Assembly (NCBI GenBank): GCA_900543705.1 | Contig: UQSL01000004.1 | Span: 1-64,000, forward strand | Reading direction: 5' to 3' | Length of the DNA stretch: 64,000 bases | Source of the DNA: an uncultured Oscillospiraceae bacterium | GTDB taxonomy: Bacteria > Bacillota > Clostridia > Oscillospirales > Ruminococcaceae | Shown: piece by piece, positions 17,200 through 25,093 of the stretch | Layout of the letters: every line of letters begins with the position of its first letter | How positions within the stretch are numbered: position 1 is the stretch's first letter | The notes under the pieces: model-generated | What the model saw: only the letters and a program-made list of their open reading frames with translations | The model's database searches: none | Told to the model about the DNA's origin: nothing | Position numbers and translations under genes: made by a program

Positions 17200-18198
17200 T
17201 TACCTCGGTTCAAATGTGGATTCCCGCTTTACATAATGGTGTTCGAGCGTAGCAAACCGGGGCGAAAGCGTTTTATTAGCAATCCGCGAGCACATCATCT
17301 GCATGGCCAGCGTTCCGATTTCTCTGCGCGGCTGTGCCACCGTGCTCAGAGCCGGCACATAAATCTGTGCAAGCGAAGTGTCGTCAAACCCGGAAATTGC
17401 CACCGGGTGCGCCTGAAATTTCTCATTTAGGTAGGATGCCCTCAGCATCCCAATTGCAATGGAATCCGCAATGGTAAAAATCGCAGTCGGCGGTGTCTTC
17501 AGGGACATCAGCGTTTCAAACATCCTCGAGCCGCTTGCAAAGCTGTAATCCCCTTTCAGGACATATTCCTCCCTTACCGGAATCCCCGCCTCTTCCAGAG
17601 CCCGCCGATAGCCCTGTTCTCTGAGCAAAGCAGACGTATACGGTTTTTCGCTGCCCGCAAAGGCGATTTTTTTATGGCCTAGCTTTAACAATTCCTGTAC
17701 AGCGTCATAGGCTGCCCGTTCATTGTCAATTGTTACGGTATCGCAGCCTGCATCCGGGATGTATTCGCTGCACTGGACAATGGGATGCTGCTTGGCAATC
17801 CGGCTGAGTTCCTTCTTATTCTGCTCAGAGGAGAGCAGAATCGCGCCATCCACCAGCCGGGTATCGAGCATCTGAAGATATTCCAATTCCTTATCCCGTC
17901 TCGAGTGCGTCACGCCGATGACAATGCTGTACCCGTTTACCTGGGCCACATTTTCCATACTACGGACAATCCGAGTATAAAAGGAATTGGAAATAGTCGG
18001 AAGCAAAACGAGAATTTTCTTCGTCTGCGCCTGGCGCAGCCCTTTCCCTAACAGGTTGGGCCGGTAATCAAGCAGTCGCACCGCTCGCTCCACTTTTTCC
18101 CTGGTTGCCGCTGTGACGATGTCATCCCCGTTAAGCACGCGGGACACGGTTGCCACTGAGACTCCCGCTTCCTTTGCCACTTCCTTGATGGTCGCCAT
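17200..18198 (-). CDS. LacI-family transcriptional regulator
   Basis: The protein has 332 residues. The N-terminal helix-turn-helix is ATIKEVAKEAGVSVATVSRV, followed by the hinge helix region LLDYRPNLLGKGLRQ. A periplasmic-binding-protein-like sensor domain runs to the C-terminus (TISNSFYTRIVRSM, GHKKIAFAGS, ISGFDDTSLA). It heads the cluster and is cotranscribed with the enzymes. The promoter upstream carries two LacI-type operator copies, so autoregulation of the whole operon by a sugar-like effector is likely. Confidence 0.94.
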   Translation of the reverse strand: MATIKEVAKEAGVSVATVSRVLNGDDIVTAATREKVERAVRLLDYRPNLLGKGLRQAQTKKILVLLPTISNSFYTRIVRSMENVAQVNGYSIVIGVTHSRRDKELEYLQMLDTRLVDGAILLSSEQNKKELSRIAKQHPIVQCSEYIPDAGCDTVTIDNERAAYDAVQELLKLGHKKIAFAGSEKPYTSALLREQGYRRALEEAGIPVREEYVLKGDYSFASGSRMFETLMSLKTPPTAIFTIADSIAIGMLRASYLNEKFQAHPVAISGFDDTSLAQIYVPALSTVAQPRREIGTLAMQMMCSRIANKTLSPRFATLEHHYVKRESTFEPR

Positions 18199-18216
18199 AA
18201 CTGTTCCTCACTTCTA

Positions 18217-18243
18217 TGTAATCGTTTTCTGTAATCGTTTACA
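18217..18243. promoter_or_regulatory. tandem LacI-type operators
   Basis: TGTAATCGTTTACA (18230-18243) is a near-perfect palindrome with a central CG, the hallmark of LacI-family operators. A second, weaker copy TGTAATCGTTTTCT (18217-18230) abuts it. Both lie between the promoter -10 box and the lacI start codon, where bound repressor would block initiation. Confidence 0.8.
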
Positions 18244-18249
18244 ATACTG

Positions 18250-18277
18250 ATTGTACTCCGTTTTTGGTGTTTGTCAA
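18250..18277 (-). promoter_or_regulatory. promoter of the lacI-oxidoreductase-TIM-barrel operon
   Basis: On the minus strand, TTGACA (18272-18277) and TACAAT (18250-18255) are separated by 16 bp, and the operators begin 6 bp downstream. The -35 box is an exact consensus. Confidence 0.8.
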
Positions 18278-18299
18278 GAGGAAATGAAAATAAATTCAG

Positions 18300-18342
18300 A
18301 AAAAGCACGCTCTCCCTGATTTTACTCAAAGGAAGAGCGTGT
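18300..18342 (-). terminator. intrinsic terminator upstream of the lacI promoter
   Basis: ACACGCTCT and AGAGCGTGC form a 9-bp stem (one G-T pair) on the minus strand, followed by TTTTTC. It would stop transcripts coming from the HAAS/coiled-coil operon before the lacI promoter. The remaining 350 bp up to 18692 show no coding pattern or RNA signature that I can recognise. Confidence 0.6.
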
Positions 18343-18692
18343 ACTCTGTTTTTGCTGTTGATTTTTGCAAAGAGATTGGTTTTAAGAGCTGGTTGCCGCT
18401 TTCAAAACAGAGGAGGTTCTTCCCCTCCCGCTTGGTACGATAAAGCGCTTAACCGGCTTTTTGGAAGTATTCCTCCATTTTTGTATCCTCATCCGGAATT
18501 TAATAATAGACCCCAATGCTCACGGTTAGAAAGGAATATTGAAAATCTGAATGGCACTGACACACGGCAAAAAATTTAGCAGCCAGGTAATTTGTCTGAT
18601 ATCCTTCTTGGCAGAGGATTTCTTCGTATTTTTCCTCAGAATGGAATCGAGTGTATTATTCCAAAGATTCCTCCATTCCATTCCCTCGGTTT

Positions 18693-19670
18693 TTAGGAAA
18701 TCAGATTTGTGAAGTTTGGCAGATACCTCTGCTGAAGTTTCTCGGCACGGTCGCTCTTTCTTGACTTCTCGACGGCGATTTCGCCTTCCTCCGTTTCCAG
18801 TTCCGTTTTTTTCTCCTGATAGGTTTTCGCATCGATTTCCTGATTTCGATAACTCTTAATGGTCTTTTCCTGTTCCAGCATAACCGCTTCGTAGCGCTTG
18901 CGCACGTCAAAATAATCGGAAAAAGCATCGGTAATCTCTTTTTTGAGATCTTCATCCATATTCTCTCTGTCCTGTTCAATTGCCCTGCTCAGGTATTTGT
19001 CCACACAGCTGAGTAAATCACTGTACAACACGTTGCTCTGCTGGTTATACTCTGTCTGATTGATAGAGCCTTCAATATAGTGTTCTTTGTTGTCGACAAT
19101 CTTGTAGTTTATCTCGTCAATCTTTTTGTAGACCTCTTTAGCGTAGGCCGCCAGATTATCTGTCACCAAATTGTCTAGATTCCCCTCATTCATGTTTGCA
19201 TACACAACATTGTTCAGGTTAAACAGGTCGCCGGAAAACCCTTCGGTATCCAGGGAGACCGAGGCCGGGATGTAGATGACCACGCGTTCGGCCGTATCTC
19301 CTACCAGTACTCGCATTAGGATATCCTGAGCTTTAATCCTAACATCCTGCACATTGTTTTTTGCAACAATTACTGTGTCCTTGGTGTTGCTAATGCTGAT
19401 GTCATTGCTGGTTGCCTTGGCGTTGCTTCGGTAGACCATCAGCTTCGAATCCGTGGACTGCCTCAGCTCCACATCAAAATTCCCGATCAGCTTGAGAGAA
19501 GGAACCTCTTTTGCATCAATCTGGTACCGCGGCGACATCTCCTCGTATTCTTTTCTCAGATCAGAAAACAGTTGTTTTGTGCCATGGTAAGCAAACGGCA
19601 TCATAATACAGCAGCCCACAATGCCGATCACACACATAATCGCGCCGATAACCGGTCCTCTTTTATCCAT
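18693..19670 (-). CDS. membrane-anchored protein with C-terminal coiled coil, HAAS partner
   Basis: The protein has 325 residues: an N-terminal TM (about 8-28), then a beta-rich segment (about 55-170) reminiscent of the DUF4097 adhesin-like fold (VELRQSTDSKLMVYRS, VVIYIPASVSLDTEGFSGD). A long charged helical region follows (about 175-320) with heptad-like Lys/Glu/Leu spacing. It overlaps the HAAS gene by 8 bp, so the two are coupled. HAAS genes commonly precede such DUF4097-type proteins. Function is unknown. Confidence 0.65.
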   Translation of the reverse strand: MDKRGPVIGAIMCVIGIVGCCIMMPFAYHGTKQLFSDLRKEYEEMSPRYQIDAKEVPSLKLIGNFDVELRQSTDSKLMVYRSNAKATSNDISISNTKDTVIVAKNNVQDVRIKAQDILMRVLVGDTAERVVIYIPASVSLDTEGFSGDLFNLNNVVYANMNEGNLDNLVTDNLAAYAKEVYKKIDEINYKIVDNKEHYIEGSINQTEYNQQSNVLYSDLLSCVDKYLSRAIEQDRENMDEDLKKEITDAFSDYFDVRKRYEAVMLEQEKTIKSYRNQEIDAKTYQEKKTELETEEGEIAVEKSRKSDRAEKLQQRYLPNFTNLIS

Positions 19671-20265
19671 CTATCCCACCTGCTTCATAAAACATCAGAG
19701 GCGCAGCCCGTTTAGAATGAATACACCACCTGCTGTACATCCGTCCCGCCAGTCCAATGACCTTTCTGGAAATGGAATGCAGAATGTAACTGAGCGTTAC
19801 CGCAAAACCGAGAAGTGTGATTCCCCCAAAAAATAAAAACAAAAATACAGAAATCGGGATCTGTTGGAAAGTAAATACCGTTGTGACAATGACTGCAAGA
19901 CCGGCAAAGGAAATCACCAGAACCGTCAATACAAACAGCAGACACATGAGCACAATCGGAATGGCAATGAGTAAAGAGAGCAGGTATTTTGAAAAGGAGA
20001 TATAATGTAGGGAAAACTGCGCTCTGATAAAGCGGACAAATCCCGGATGCCGGGACAGCCCTTTTACTCTGCTGCGGGCTACCATCTGCATGGCGACCCG
20101 CTGAGGATCCCCCAGTTCCTTTGTAATCTGGATTTCCCGTTTTCCCCTGCGCTCACAGTCGTTAAAATAATCGATGAGGTTTCGCATGATAGCGGACATT
20201 TCACTTTTGGATAGCTGCTTTGCCAAACATTCCTCCATCTTGGTCAGAAACTCAAGCCTAGTCAT
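19663..20265 (-). CDS. HAAS domain (DUF1700) membrane protein
   Basis: The protein has 200 residues starting at MTRLEFLTKMEECL; AAGGAGGGAGG lies 8 bp upstream, and the longer ORF is rejected. The N-terminal HAAS/DUF1700 helical module shows MTRLEFL--ME--L and ITKELGDPQRVAMQM. Two or more C-terminal TMs follow (about 105-175). HAAS proteins are usually encoded with a PadR-family regulator; none is visible here within the window. The coupled downstream gene is the probable partner. Confidence 0.78.
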   Translation of the reverse strand: MTRLEFLTKMEECLAKQLSKSEMSAIMRNLIDYFNDCERRGKREIQITKELGDPQRVAMQMVARSRVKGLSRHPGFVRFIRAQFSLHYISFSKYLLSLLIAIPIVLMCLLFVLTVLVISFAGLAVIVTTVFTFQQIPISVFLFLFFGGITLLGFAVTLSYILHSISRKVIGLAGRMYSRWCIHSKRAAPLMFYEAGGIDG

Positions 20266-20497
20266 ACATCCTCCCTCCTTTGTCATCAAAAATAGTGATT
20301 TCTTGAGACTTGCAGCCAATTTTACAGAGGCCTTCACCTTATAATGGGAATCACTATGGTACAAAATTCATACTGCGCTTCACTTGTATTTCTTAAGTGT
20401 TCTTATTATATCATATTCCGTCTCCGAATACAGTAATCCCAGTCAGAAAAATTCCATCTGCCTGTGTTTCAGCAATTGCTTTTCTTTCTCACAAAGA

Positions 20498-20532
20498 AAA
20501 AAGCTTTCCGTCAACTAAACGGAAAGCTTTTT
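20498..20532 (-). terminator. terminator after tRNA-Glu
   Basis: AAAGCTTTCCG and CGGAAAGCTTT pair over about 11 bp with a 9-nt loop. On the minus strand the hairpin is immediately downstream of the tRNA 3' end and is followed by TTTTT. Confidence 0.88.
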
Positions 20533-20606
20533 GGTGACCCGTAGGGGACTCGAACCCCTGTTACTGCCGTGAAAGGGCGGTGTCTTAACCACTTGACCAA
20601 CGGGCC
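20532..20606 (-). tRNA. tRNA-Glu (anticodon TTC)
   Basis: Read on the minus strand it begins GGCCCGTTGGTCAAGTGG and has the anticodon loop CCTTTCACG with TTC. The T-loop is GGTTCGAGTCC, and the gene ends with encoded CCA. The full cloverleaf has 72 nt plus CCA. Glu-tRNA is also the substrate of HemA. Confidence 0.96.
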
Positions 20607-20612
20607 ATGGAT

Positions 20613-20640
20613 ATAAAAAACCCCATAGGGGTTTTTTATA
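20613..20640. terminator. palindromic hairpin between the two tRNAs
   Basis: ATAAAAAACCCC-ATA-GGGGTTTTTTAT is a perfect hairpin with T-runs on both sides. It can terminate or attenuate the tRNA-Met transcript before tRNA-Glu, which suggests that the two tRNAs are produced in unequal amounts or from separate transcripts. Confidence 0.75.
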
Positions 20641-20645
20641 TGATA

Positions 20646-20722
20646 TGGTAGCGGCAGTTGGAGTTGAACCAACGACACTGCGGGTATGAACCGCATGCTC
20701 TAGCCAACTGAGCTATGCCGCC
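20646..20722 (-). tRNA. tRNA-Met (anticodon CAT)
   Basis: On the minus strand it begins GGCGGCATAGCTCAGTTGG and has anticodon loop GGTTCATACCC. The T-loop is GGTTCAACTCC, and it ends with encoded CCA. The acceptor begins G1-C72 paired, and the D-stem looks like an elongator Met. A lysidine-modified tRNA-Ile(CAT) cannot be excluded by eye. Confidence 0.92.
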
Positions 20723-20816
20723 GTCTTTCGCACACCAGATTCGTAGTGAGCGAATTAAATTATAATATAGAGTGTTCCTTTTGTCAACTCTTTTTTGCAA
20801 AAACTTTTTCGTTTTC

Positions 20817-21362
20817 CTAATTTTCCTTTCTCTTCTGCATTCTAGCAAGCTCTACTGGATTGACATAGGTTGGAGCATATTTACTCGACTGCCCTTTTTT
20901 CACTTCCCGGTAATACCGGTAAGTCATGGGACTGTCCTTGTGGTTACAGTTTTCCGCTTCATCCACCTTGGCAACATATAGGACATGAGTTCCCATATCC
21001 AGTCTGTTTATTACGGTGCAGTCCAGATGTGCCACTGAGGACTCATCAATCAATGCATCCCCGTTAATCCCGAGATGATATTGGGTATCTGTAAATTTGT
21101 CGATATCCCGCCCGGAACGGTAACCAAACTTACCAAGCATCTTACTGTCGGCACTCTCCCCAATGATGGTAACACCGATGGTTCCGGTTTTTTCAATAAA
21201 ATCATAGGTTTGGTTTTCCTTTGCCACGCTGACACCAATGGTAACAGGGTCTGCCGTCAGCTGAAATACCGTATTGACAACACAGCCCGCCTGCTTGTCT
21301 CCCTCATGGGAAGTGATGTAATAAATTCCATAGCTCAAATTAAACAGTGCCGTAATATCCAT
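20817..21362 (-). CDS. flavin reductase-like FMN-binding protein
   Basis: The protein has about 181 residues from ATG in MDITALFNLSYG; a GTG three codons earlier is an alternative. It shows the flavin_reduct fold: LSYGIYYITSHEGDKQAGCVVNTVFQLTADPVTIGVSV near the start, then HLDCTVINRLDMGTHVLYVAKVDEAE and MTYRYYREVKKG. In clostridia this module is often fused to a rubredoxin (high-molecular-weight rubredoxin, NAD(P)H:O2 defence). Here the rubredoxin part is absent, so it is a stand-alone flavoprotein. Confidence 0.85.
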   Translation of the reverse strand: MDITALFNLSYGIYYITSHEGDKQAGCVVNTVFQLTADPVTIGVSVAKENQTYDFIEKTGTIGVTIIGESADSKMLGKFGYRSGRDIDKFTDTQYHLGINGDALIDESSVAHLDCTVINRLDMGTHVLYVAKVDEAENCNHKDSPMTYRYYREVKKGQSSKYAPTYVNPVELARMQKRKEN

Positions 21363-21400
21363 TTTTGCCACTCTTTTCTGTACTGATTCGGTATATTTTA

Positions 21401-22129
21401 TTATAGCACAATGGAAGCTTCAAAGCAAATATTTTCCTGTACTTTTCCGAGGATATTTTGAGTACCCCCTACCTCCTGCGTTCCAAAAATAGCAACGGTG
21501 TCTCCCAGCTTACCCTCGTGTACAAAATGGATGACGAACTCCCGGATATCTTGTTCTCTTAGATTATTCTGTGCAAAATCACAGGAAATATCCGCATAAA
21601 CCGCATTATTAATATGGTCATTGCAGTCAATATCGGAAAGCCGAACTTTCCTGCTTCCATAATATACTGGGTCCTCCAATTTCATTTTGCGTTTTGCTTC
21701 CACTTCGGTAGAAAAATCCGGACGCAAGTCAATGGAAAATTTCAGGCTGCTGGGCTTAAGCACCATATGGCTTTTGGGATCGACTAAAATCCACATAGTC
21801 GCTATTTCCACCTTTTTGTTGCCCTGTAAATCGTTGAACACACAGTCCCGGAGAAAGTAAGCACCTTTTGTACCTTTTGCCCAGGTACGCTCGATCAGCT
21901 CATCCCCTGCTTTTGGAATATCCAGTATTTTGACGGCAAGCCTGGAAAGCAGGAAGATTGTTCCCATCTCCTCCAGTTTTGAAAAGGGATATCCTTGGAC
22001 ATCCATATGCCGACTGGCAATCTCCTGAGTGTGCCGCAGAATATTGGACAGCTTTAGTTTATTTTTCAGCCCGCACTCATAATAGGCAATCCGTACCCTT
22101 CGTTCAAATACACCATCCTGATAGTTCAT
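21401..22129 (-). CDS. acyl-ACP thioesterase
   Basis: About 242 residues, a double hot-dog fold of the plant-FatA/bacterial acyl-ACP thioesterase family (PF01643). The active-site region is LSDIDCNDHINNAVYADI, and the substrate-side motif is RTWAKGTKGAYFLRDC. It releases free fatty acids from ACP. The start is taken at MNYQDGVFERR; MEKRKAHN eight codons upstream is possible. It is unlinked to fatty-acid genes here and lies next to parB. Confidence 0.9.
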   Translation of the reverse strand: MNYQDGVFERRVRIAYYECGLKNKLKLSNILRHTQEIASRHMDVQGYPFSKLEEMGTIFLLSRLAVKILDIPKAGDELIERTWAKGTKGAYFLRDCVFNDLQGNKKVEIATMWILVDPKSHMVLKPSSLKFSIDLRPDFSTEVEAKRKMKLEDPVYYGSRKVRLSDIDCNDHINNAVYADISCDFAQNNLREQDIREFVIHFVHEGKLGDTVAIFGTQEVGGTQNILGKVQENICFEASIVL

Positions 22130-22204
22130 GTTATGCGCCTTTCTCTTTTCCATTTTGGATACAGCGGGGTATGGCATAACCCGCTTTTTATTTTTCCGAT
22201 TAAC

Positions 22205-23068
22205 TTATTCGAGCTTTGGATTCTCGCCTGCCAGACGATTTGCAATCTCCGCCAAGTCCTCTTTATTATAAAATTCCACTTGCACGACGCCCTTGCCGTC
22301 CTTTTTCTCTTTTACTTTAATTTTTCTTCCCAGAGTATGCACCAGCGCGAATTCTACCTCTTTAAAGTAGCTGTCTACCGATCTTACTTTCCGTTCCTCT
22401 TCTTTTTTTGGCTTTGCCAGCTTTTCTACTTCTCTGACGGTTAGTCCCTGGGAAATGATTTTCTGTGCAACTTCAATCATTTCCTGTTGGGACTCAAACG
22501 CAAGTAAGGCTCTTGCATGGCCGGAGGTGATATCGCCGTGTTTGACCATTTCTATAATTTCTGGAGGCAATCCCAGCAGGCGCAGCGCATTTGCAATGAC
22601 CGGGCGAGACTTCCCGACCCTCTTTGCGACCTCATCCTGGGTCATATTGTACTGCTCGGTGAGTACCTGATAACCTAACGCCTCTTCAATGGGATTTAAA
22701 TCCTCCCGTTGGAGGTTTTCAATCAGAGCAATTTCCATTGCTTGGGTATCATCCAATTCCTTAATAATAACTGGAACCTCATTGACTCCCGCCATCCTGG
22801 CTGCACGCCAGCGTCGTTCCCCGGCGACTAGCTGGTAGCTGCTTTCTCCAATGGCACGCACAAGCAGCGGCTGTAAAACACCGTGTTCCCGGATAGAATC
22901 CGCGAGCTGCTGCAGGGCTTCCCGATCAAATTCTTTTCTCGGCTGGTTCCGGTTCGGTTCAATCTCAGAGAGGCGGAGTGTCTGGATTTCCTTTCCTTCC
23001 TCTATTGTGCTGTTATCCGCAAAGAGGGCATCGAGTCCTTTTCCAAGCCCGCCTTTTTTTGCTGCCAT
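22205..23068 (-). CDS. parB: chromosome-partitioning CTPase ParB (Spo0J)
   Basis: The protein has 287 residues. The N-terminus KGGLGKGLDALFADNS is the ParA-stimulating leader typical of Spo0J. The CTP-binding motif GERRWRAARMAG lies at about 80-91. A helix-turn-helix for parS recognition (MTQDEVAKRVGKSRPVIANALRLL) follows at about 138-160, then a C-terminal dimerisation region. It loads on parS and slides as a clamp to organise origins with SMC and ParA. It overlaps the parA stop by 1 bp. Confidence 0.97.
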   Translation of the reverse strand: MAAKKGGLGKGLDALFADNSTIEEGKEIQTLRLSEIEPNRNQPRKEFDREALQQLADSIREHGVLQPLLVRAIGESSYQLVAGERRWRAARMAGVNEVPVIIKELDDTQAMEIALIENLQREDLNPIEEALGYQVLTEQYNMTQDEVAKRVGKSRPVIANALRLLGLPPEIIEMVKHGDITSGHARALLAFESQQEMIEVAQKIISQGLTVREVEKLAKPKKEEERKVRSVDSYFKEVEFALVHTLGRKIKVKEKKDGKGVVQVEFYNKEDLAEIANRLAGENPKLE

Positions 23069-23841
23069 TATCGATTCCCCCTGTTCATCTTCAAAAATTC
23101 CTCTGCCAGCTCCTGATAGGCCTTAGCCCCTTTGGAGCTTCGGTCAAAATAGATGATCGGCTGGCCAAAGCTCGGCGCCTCCGACAGCCGGACATTTCTG
23201 GGAATAACTGTTTTATAGACTTTTTGAGGAAAGTGTTTCTTTACCTCGTCAACCACCTGCATGGTCAGATTCAGACGTCCATCAAACATGGTAAGCAGGA
23301 CACCTTCAATACCGAGTGTTGGATTATACAATCGTTTTACTTGCCGGACAGTGGCAATCAACTGGGATAACCCCTCCAGCGCATAGTATTCACACTGAAT
23401 TGGGACCAGTACTGTATTTCCAGCTGTCATTGCGTTCAGGGTAATTAATCCTAAAGACGGCGGACAATCGATAAAGATAAAATCATAGCGGTCTTTTATG
23501 ATATTGACGGTATTTTTCAATCGGTTGACTCGGTCCTCCAAATCAACCAATTCAATTTCCGCAGCAGCAAGCGCCATATCGGAGGGAATCAGAGAAACAT
23601 TTTTGAAGGAGGTCTGTACAATCACCTCTTCTATCCCCTTTGTTCCGACTAAGAGGTCGTAACTGGAGCCTTGAATCTGCTTCTTGTTGACTCCAAAACC
23701 GCTGGTAGCGTTTCCCTGAGGGTCAATATCAATCAGAAGTACTTTTTTTTGATGGTCGCCGATTGCCGCACTTAAGTTTACAGCCGAGGTGGTCTTTCCA
23801 ACTCCGCCTTTTTGATTGGCAATCGCTATTATCTTTCCCAT
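23068..23841 (-). CDS. parA: chromosome-partitioning ATPase ParA (Soj)
   Basis: This 257-residue protein has the deviant Walker A motif in IIAIANQKGGVGKTTSAVNL, Walker A' in VLLIDIDPQGNAT, and Walker B in YDFIFIDCPPSLGLIT. ParA binds DNA as an ATP dimer and, with ParB, drives origin segregation; in Bacillus the monomer inhibits DnaA. The gene is promoter-proximal to parB, with the perfect parS about 180 bp upstream. Confidence 0.97.
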   Translation of the reverse strand: MGKIIAIANQKGGVGKTTSAVNLSAAIGDHQKKVLLIDIDPQGNATSGFGVNKKQIQGSSYDLLVGTKGIEEVIVQTSFKNVSLIPSDMALAAAEIELVDLEDRVNRLKNTVNIIKDRYDFIFIDCPPSLGLITLNAMTAGNTVLVPIQCEYYALEGLSQLIATVRQVKRLYNPTLGIEGVLLTMFDGRLNLTMQVVDEVKKHFPQKVYKTVIPRNVRLSEAPSFGQPIIYFDRSSKGAKAYQELAEEFLKMNRGNR

Positions 23842-24022
23842 ATCTGCGACTATATCCCCTCTCTTTAGCAGGTAAGGCTTTATTTGTTATTGTAATAGTT
23901 AATGAAAATAACATCCTAAGCAAATTTCATTTGCTTTTCTCAGCTACTTTTCTGACAATTCATGAAAGTGATTCCTGTAGCTATTATATCATATTTTGAT
24001 TTGCATGAAAAGCATTGCTCTA

Positions 24023-24038
24023 TGTTTCACGTGAAACA
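24023..24038. promoter_or_regulatory. parS centromere site (perfect 16-mer)
   Basis: TGTTTCACGTGAAACA is an exact match to the bacterial parS palindrome bound by ParB/Spo0J. It lies in the noc-parA intergenic region, between the noc terminator and the parA promoter region, so bound ParB could also influence parAB transcription. Confidence 0.97.
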
Positions 24039-24063
24039 CAATAATGTTTAAATCTAAACACGC

Positions 24064-24098
24064 AAAAAGCAGCCGTACAACAAGTACAGCTGCTTTTT
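24064..24098 (-). terminator. intrinsic terminator after noc
   Basis: AAAAAGCAGC(C/T)GTAC and GTAC(A)GCTGCTTTTT pair over about 14 bp with a short loop and flanking T/A runs. It sits 55 bp downstream of the noc stop and separates noc from parAB. Confidence 0.92.
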
Positions 24099-24153
24099 GC
24101 AATCAAACAGAGGAGTGTATGTCAAAAAGGCAAATCTGCCTTAATGAGCAACC

Positions 24154-24975
24154 TTAAGATTCACTTTGTACTGATGTAATCGGGATTCTGACCACATATT
24201 CAATGCAGTCTTCCTTTTCCTGCTTTACTGCCACCGCATTAATACCAGCTCGTTTCATTACCTCAATGGCCTTGCTAATAGTATTGATAAAAATGCGGAC
24301 ATCTTTGACCACCAAAAATTTCCTTGGCTTTTCTTGTCGTTGCTCCTTCTCTGCAAGAAGACGGTCTATGTATTCATCTGCCTGGACAACATTCATCTGC
24401 CGATCCACCATGACCTGAAGGACCTGCTCCCTCTGCTCGGGTTCGAGCCGGAGCAGTGCCCTTGCATGCCGTTCGGTCAATCCCGCTTCTAAAATCTGCT
24501 GTTGCTGTGCCTGAGTCAGCTTGAGCAGCCGAAGCTTATTGGCGATTGTGGACTGTGCCATGCTGAGTTTTTGTGCGGCCTGTGCCTGTGTAATCCCCCA
24601 TTCTTCCATCAGGGTACGGATTCCCATCGCCTGTTCAAAAAAGTTCAAGTCCGAACGCTGGATATTTTCAATCAGCGCATAAACTGCGGATTGCTGCTCA
24701 CTGACGTCTACCACAATGCACGGAACCTGGGTGATTTCCGCCATTTGACAGGCCCTGAGCCGCCGCTCGCCAGCTATCAACTCATAAAGCTTGTCCGTAA
24801 CACGGCGCACAGTCAGCGGCTGAAGCAGGCCGTTTGCGACGATGCTATCCCGCAATTGTATCAATTCCTCTTTTTCAAACACTTTTCTGGGCTGGGCTGG
24901 GTTCGGGAAGATACACGAGGTATCCAGTAGAACCACCCGATTAACTGTTTTTTCCTTTGTGAACAGTGACGGCAT
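24154..24975 (-). CDS. noc: ParB-family nucleoid occlusion protein Noc
   Basis: The protein has 273 residues starting at MPSLFTKEKTVNRV (GGAGGTGCG upstream); a longer ORF is rejected. It has the ParB-fold CTPase motif GERRLRACQMAE and helix-turn-helix WGITQAQAAQKLSMAQSTIANKLRLL. Position between rsmG and parA matches noc in Bacillus, where Noc blocks FtsZ assembly over the nucleoid. It is a separate paralogue from ParB. The short N-terminus preceding IFPNPAQPRKVFE may provide the membrane-contacting helix, but it is not obviously amphipathic. Confidence 0.85.
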   Translation of the reverse strand: MPSLFTKEKTVNRVVLLDTSCIFPNPAQPRKVFEKEELIQLRDSIVANGLLQPLTVRRVTDKLYELIAGERRLRACQMAEITQVPCIVVDVSEQQSAVYALIENIQRSDLNFFEQAMGIRTLMEEWGITQAQAAQKLSMAQSTIANKLRLLKLTQAQQQQILEAGLTERHARALLRLEPEQREQVLQVMVDRQMNVVQADEYIDRLLAEKEQRQEKPRKFLVVKDVRIFINTISKAIEVMKRAGINAVAVKQEKEDCIEYVVRIPITSVQSES

Positions 24976-25093
24976 AAACAACGCACCTCCATGGCTTGTC
25001 CTGTAATAACAATACCACAAAGGCGCGAAAATTTCCAGCATTTCCCATCTACTTCAATCGACAATTTTTTATTTACTCCCAGTACAAAATCTG

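Noticed and set aside
15940..17430. 496-residue ORF on the plus strand
   Set aside because: It is antisense to the oxidoreductase and LacI genes; a high third-position GC artefact of the true minus-strand genes.
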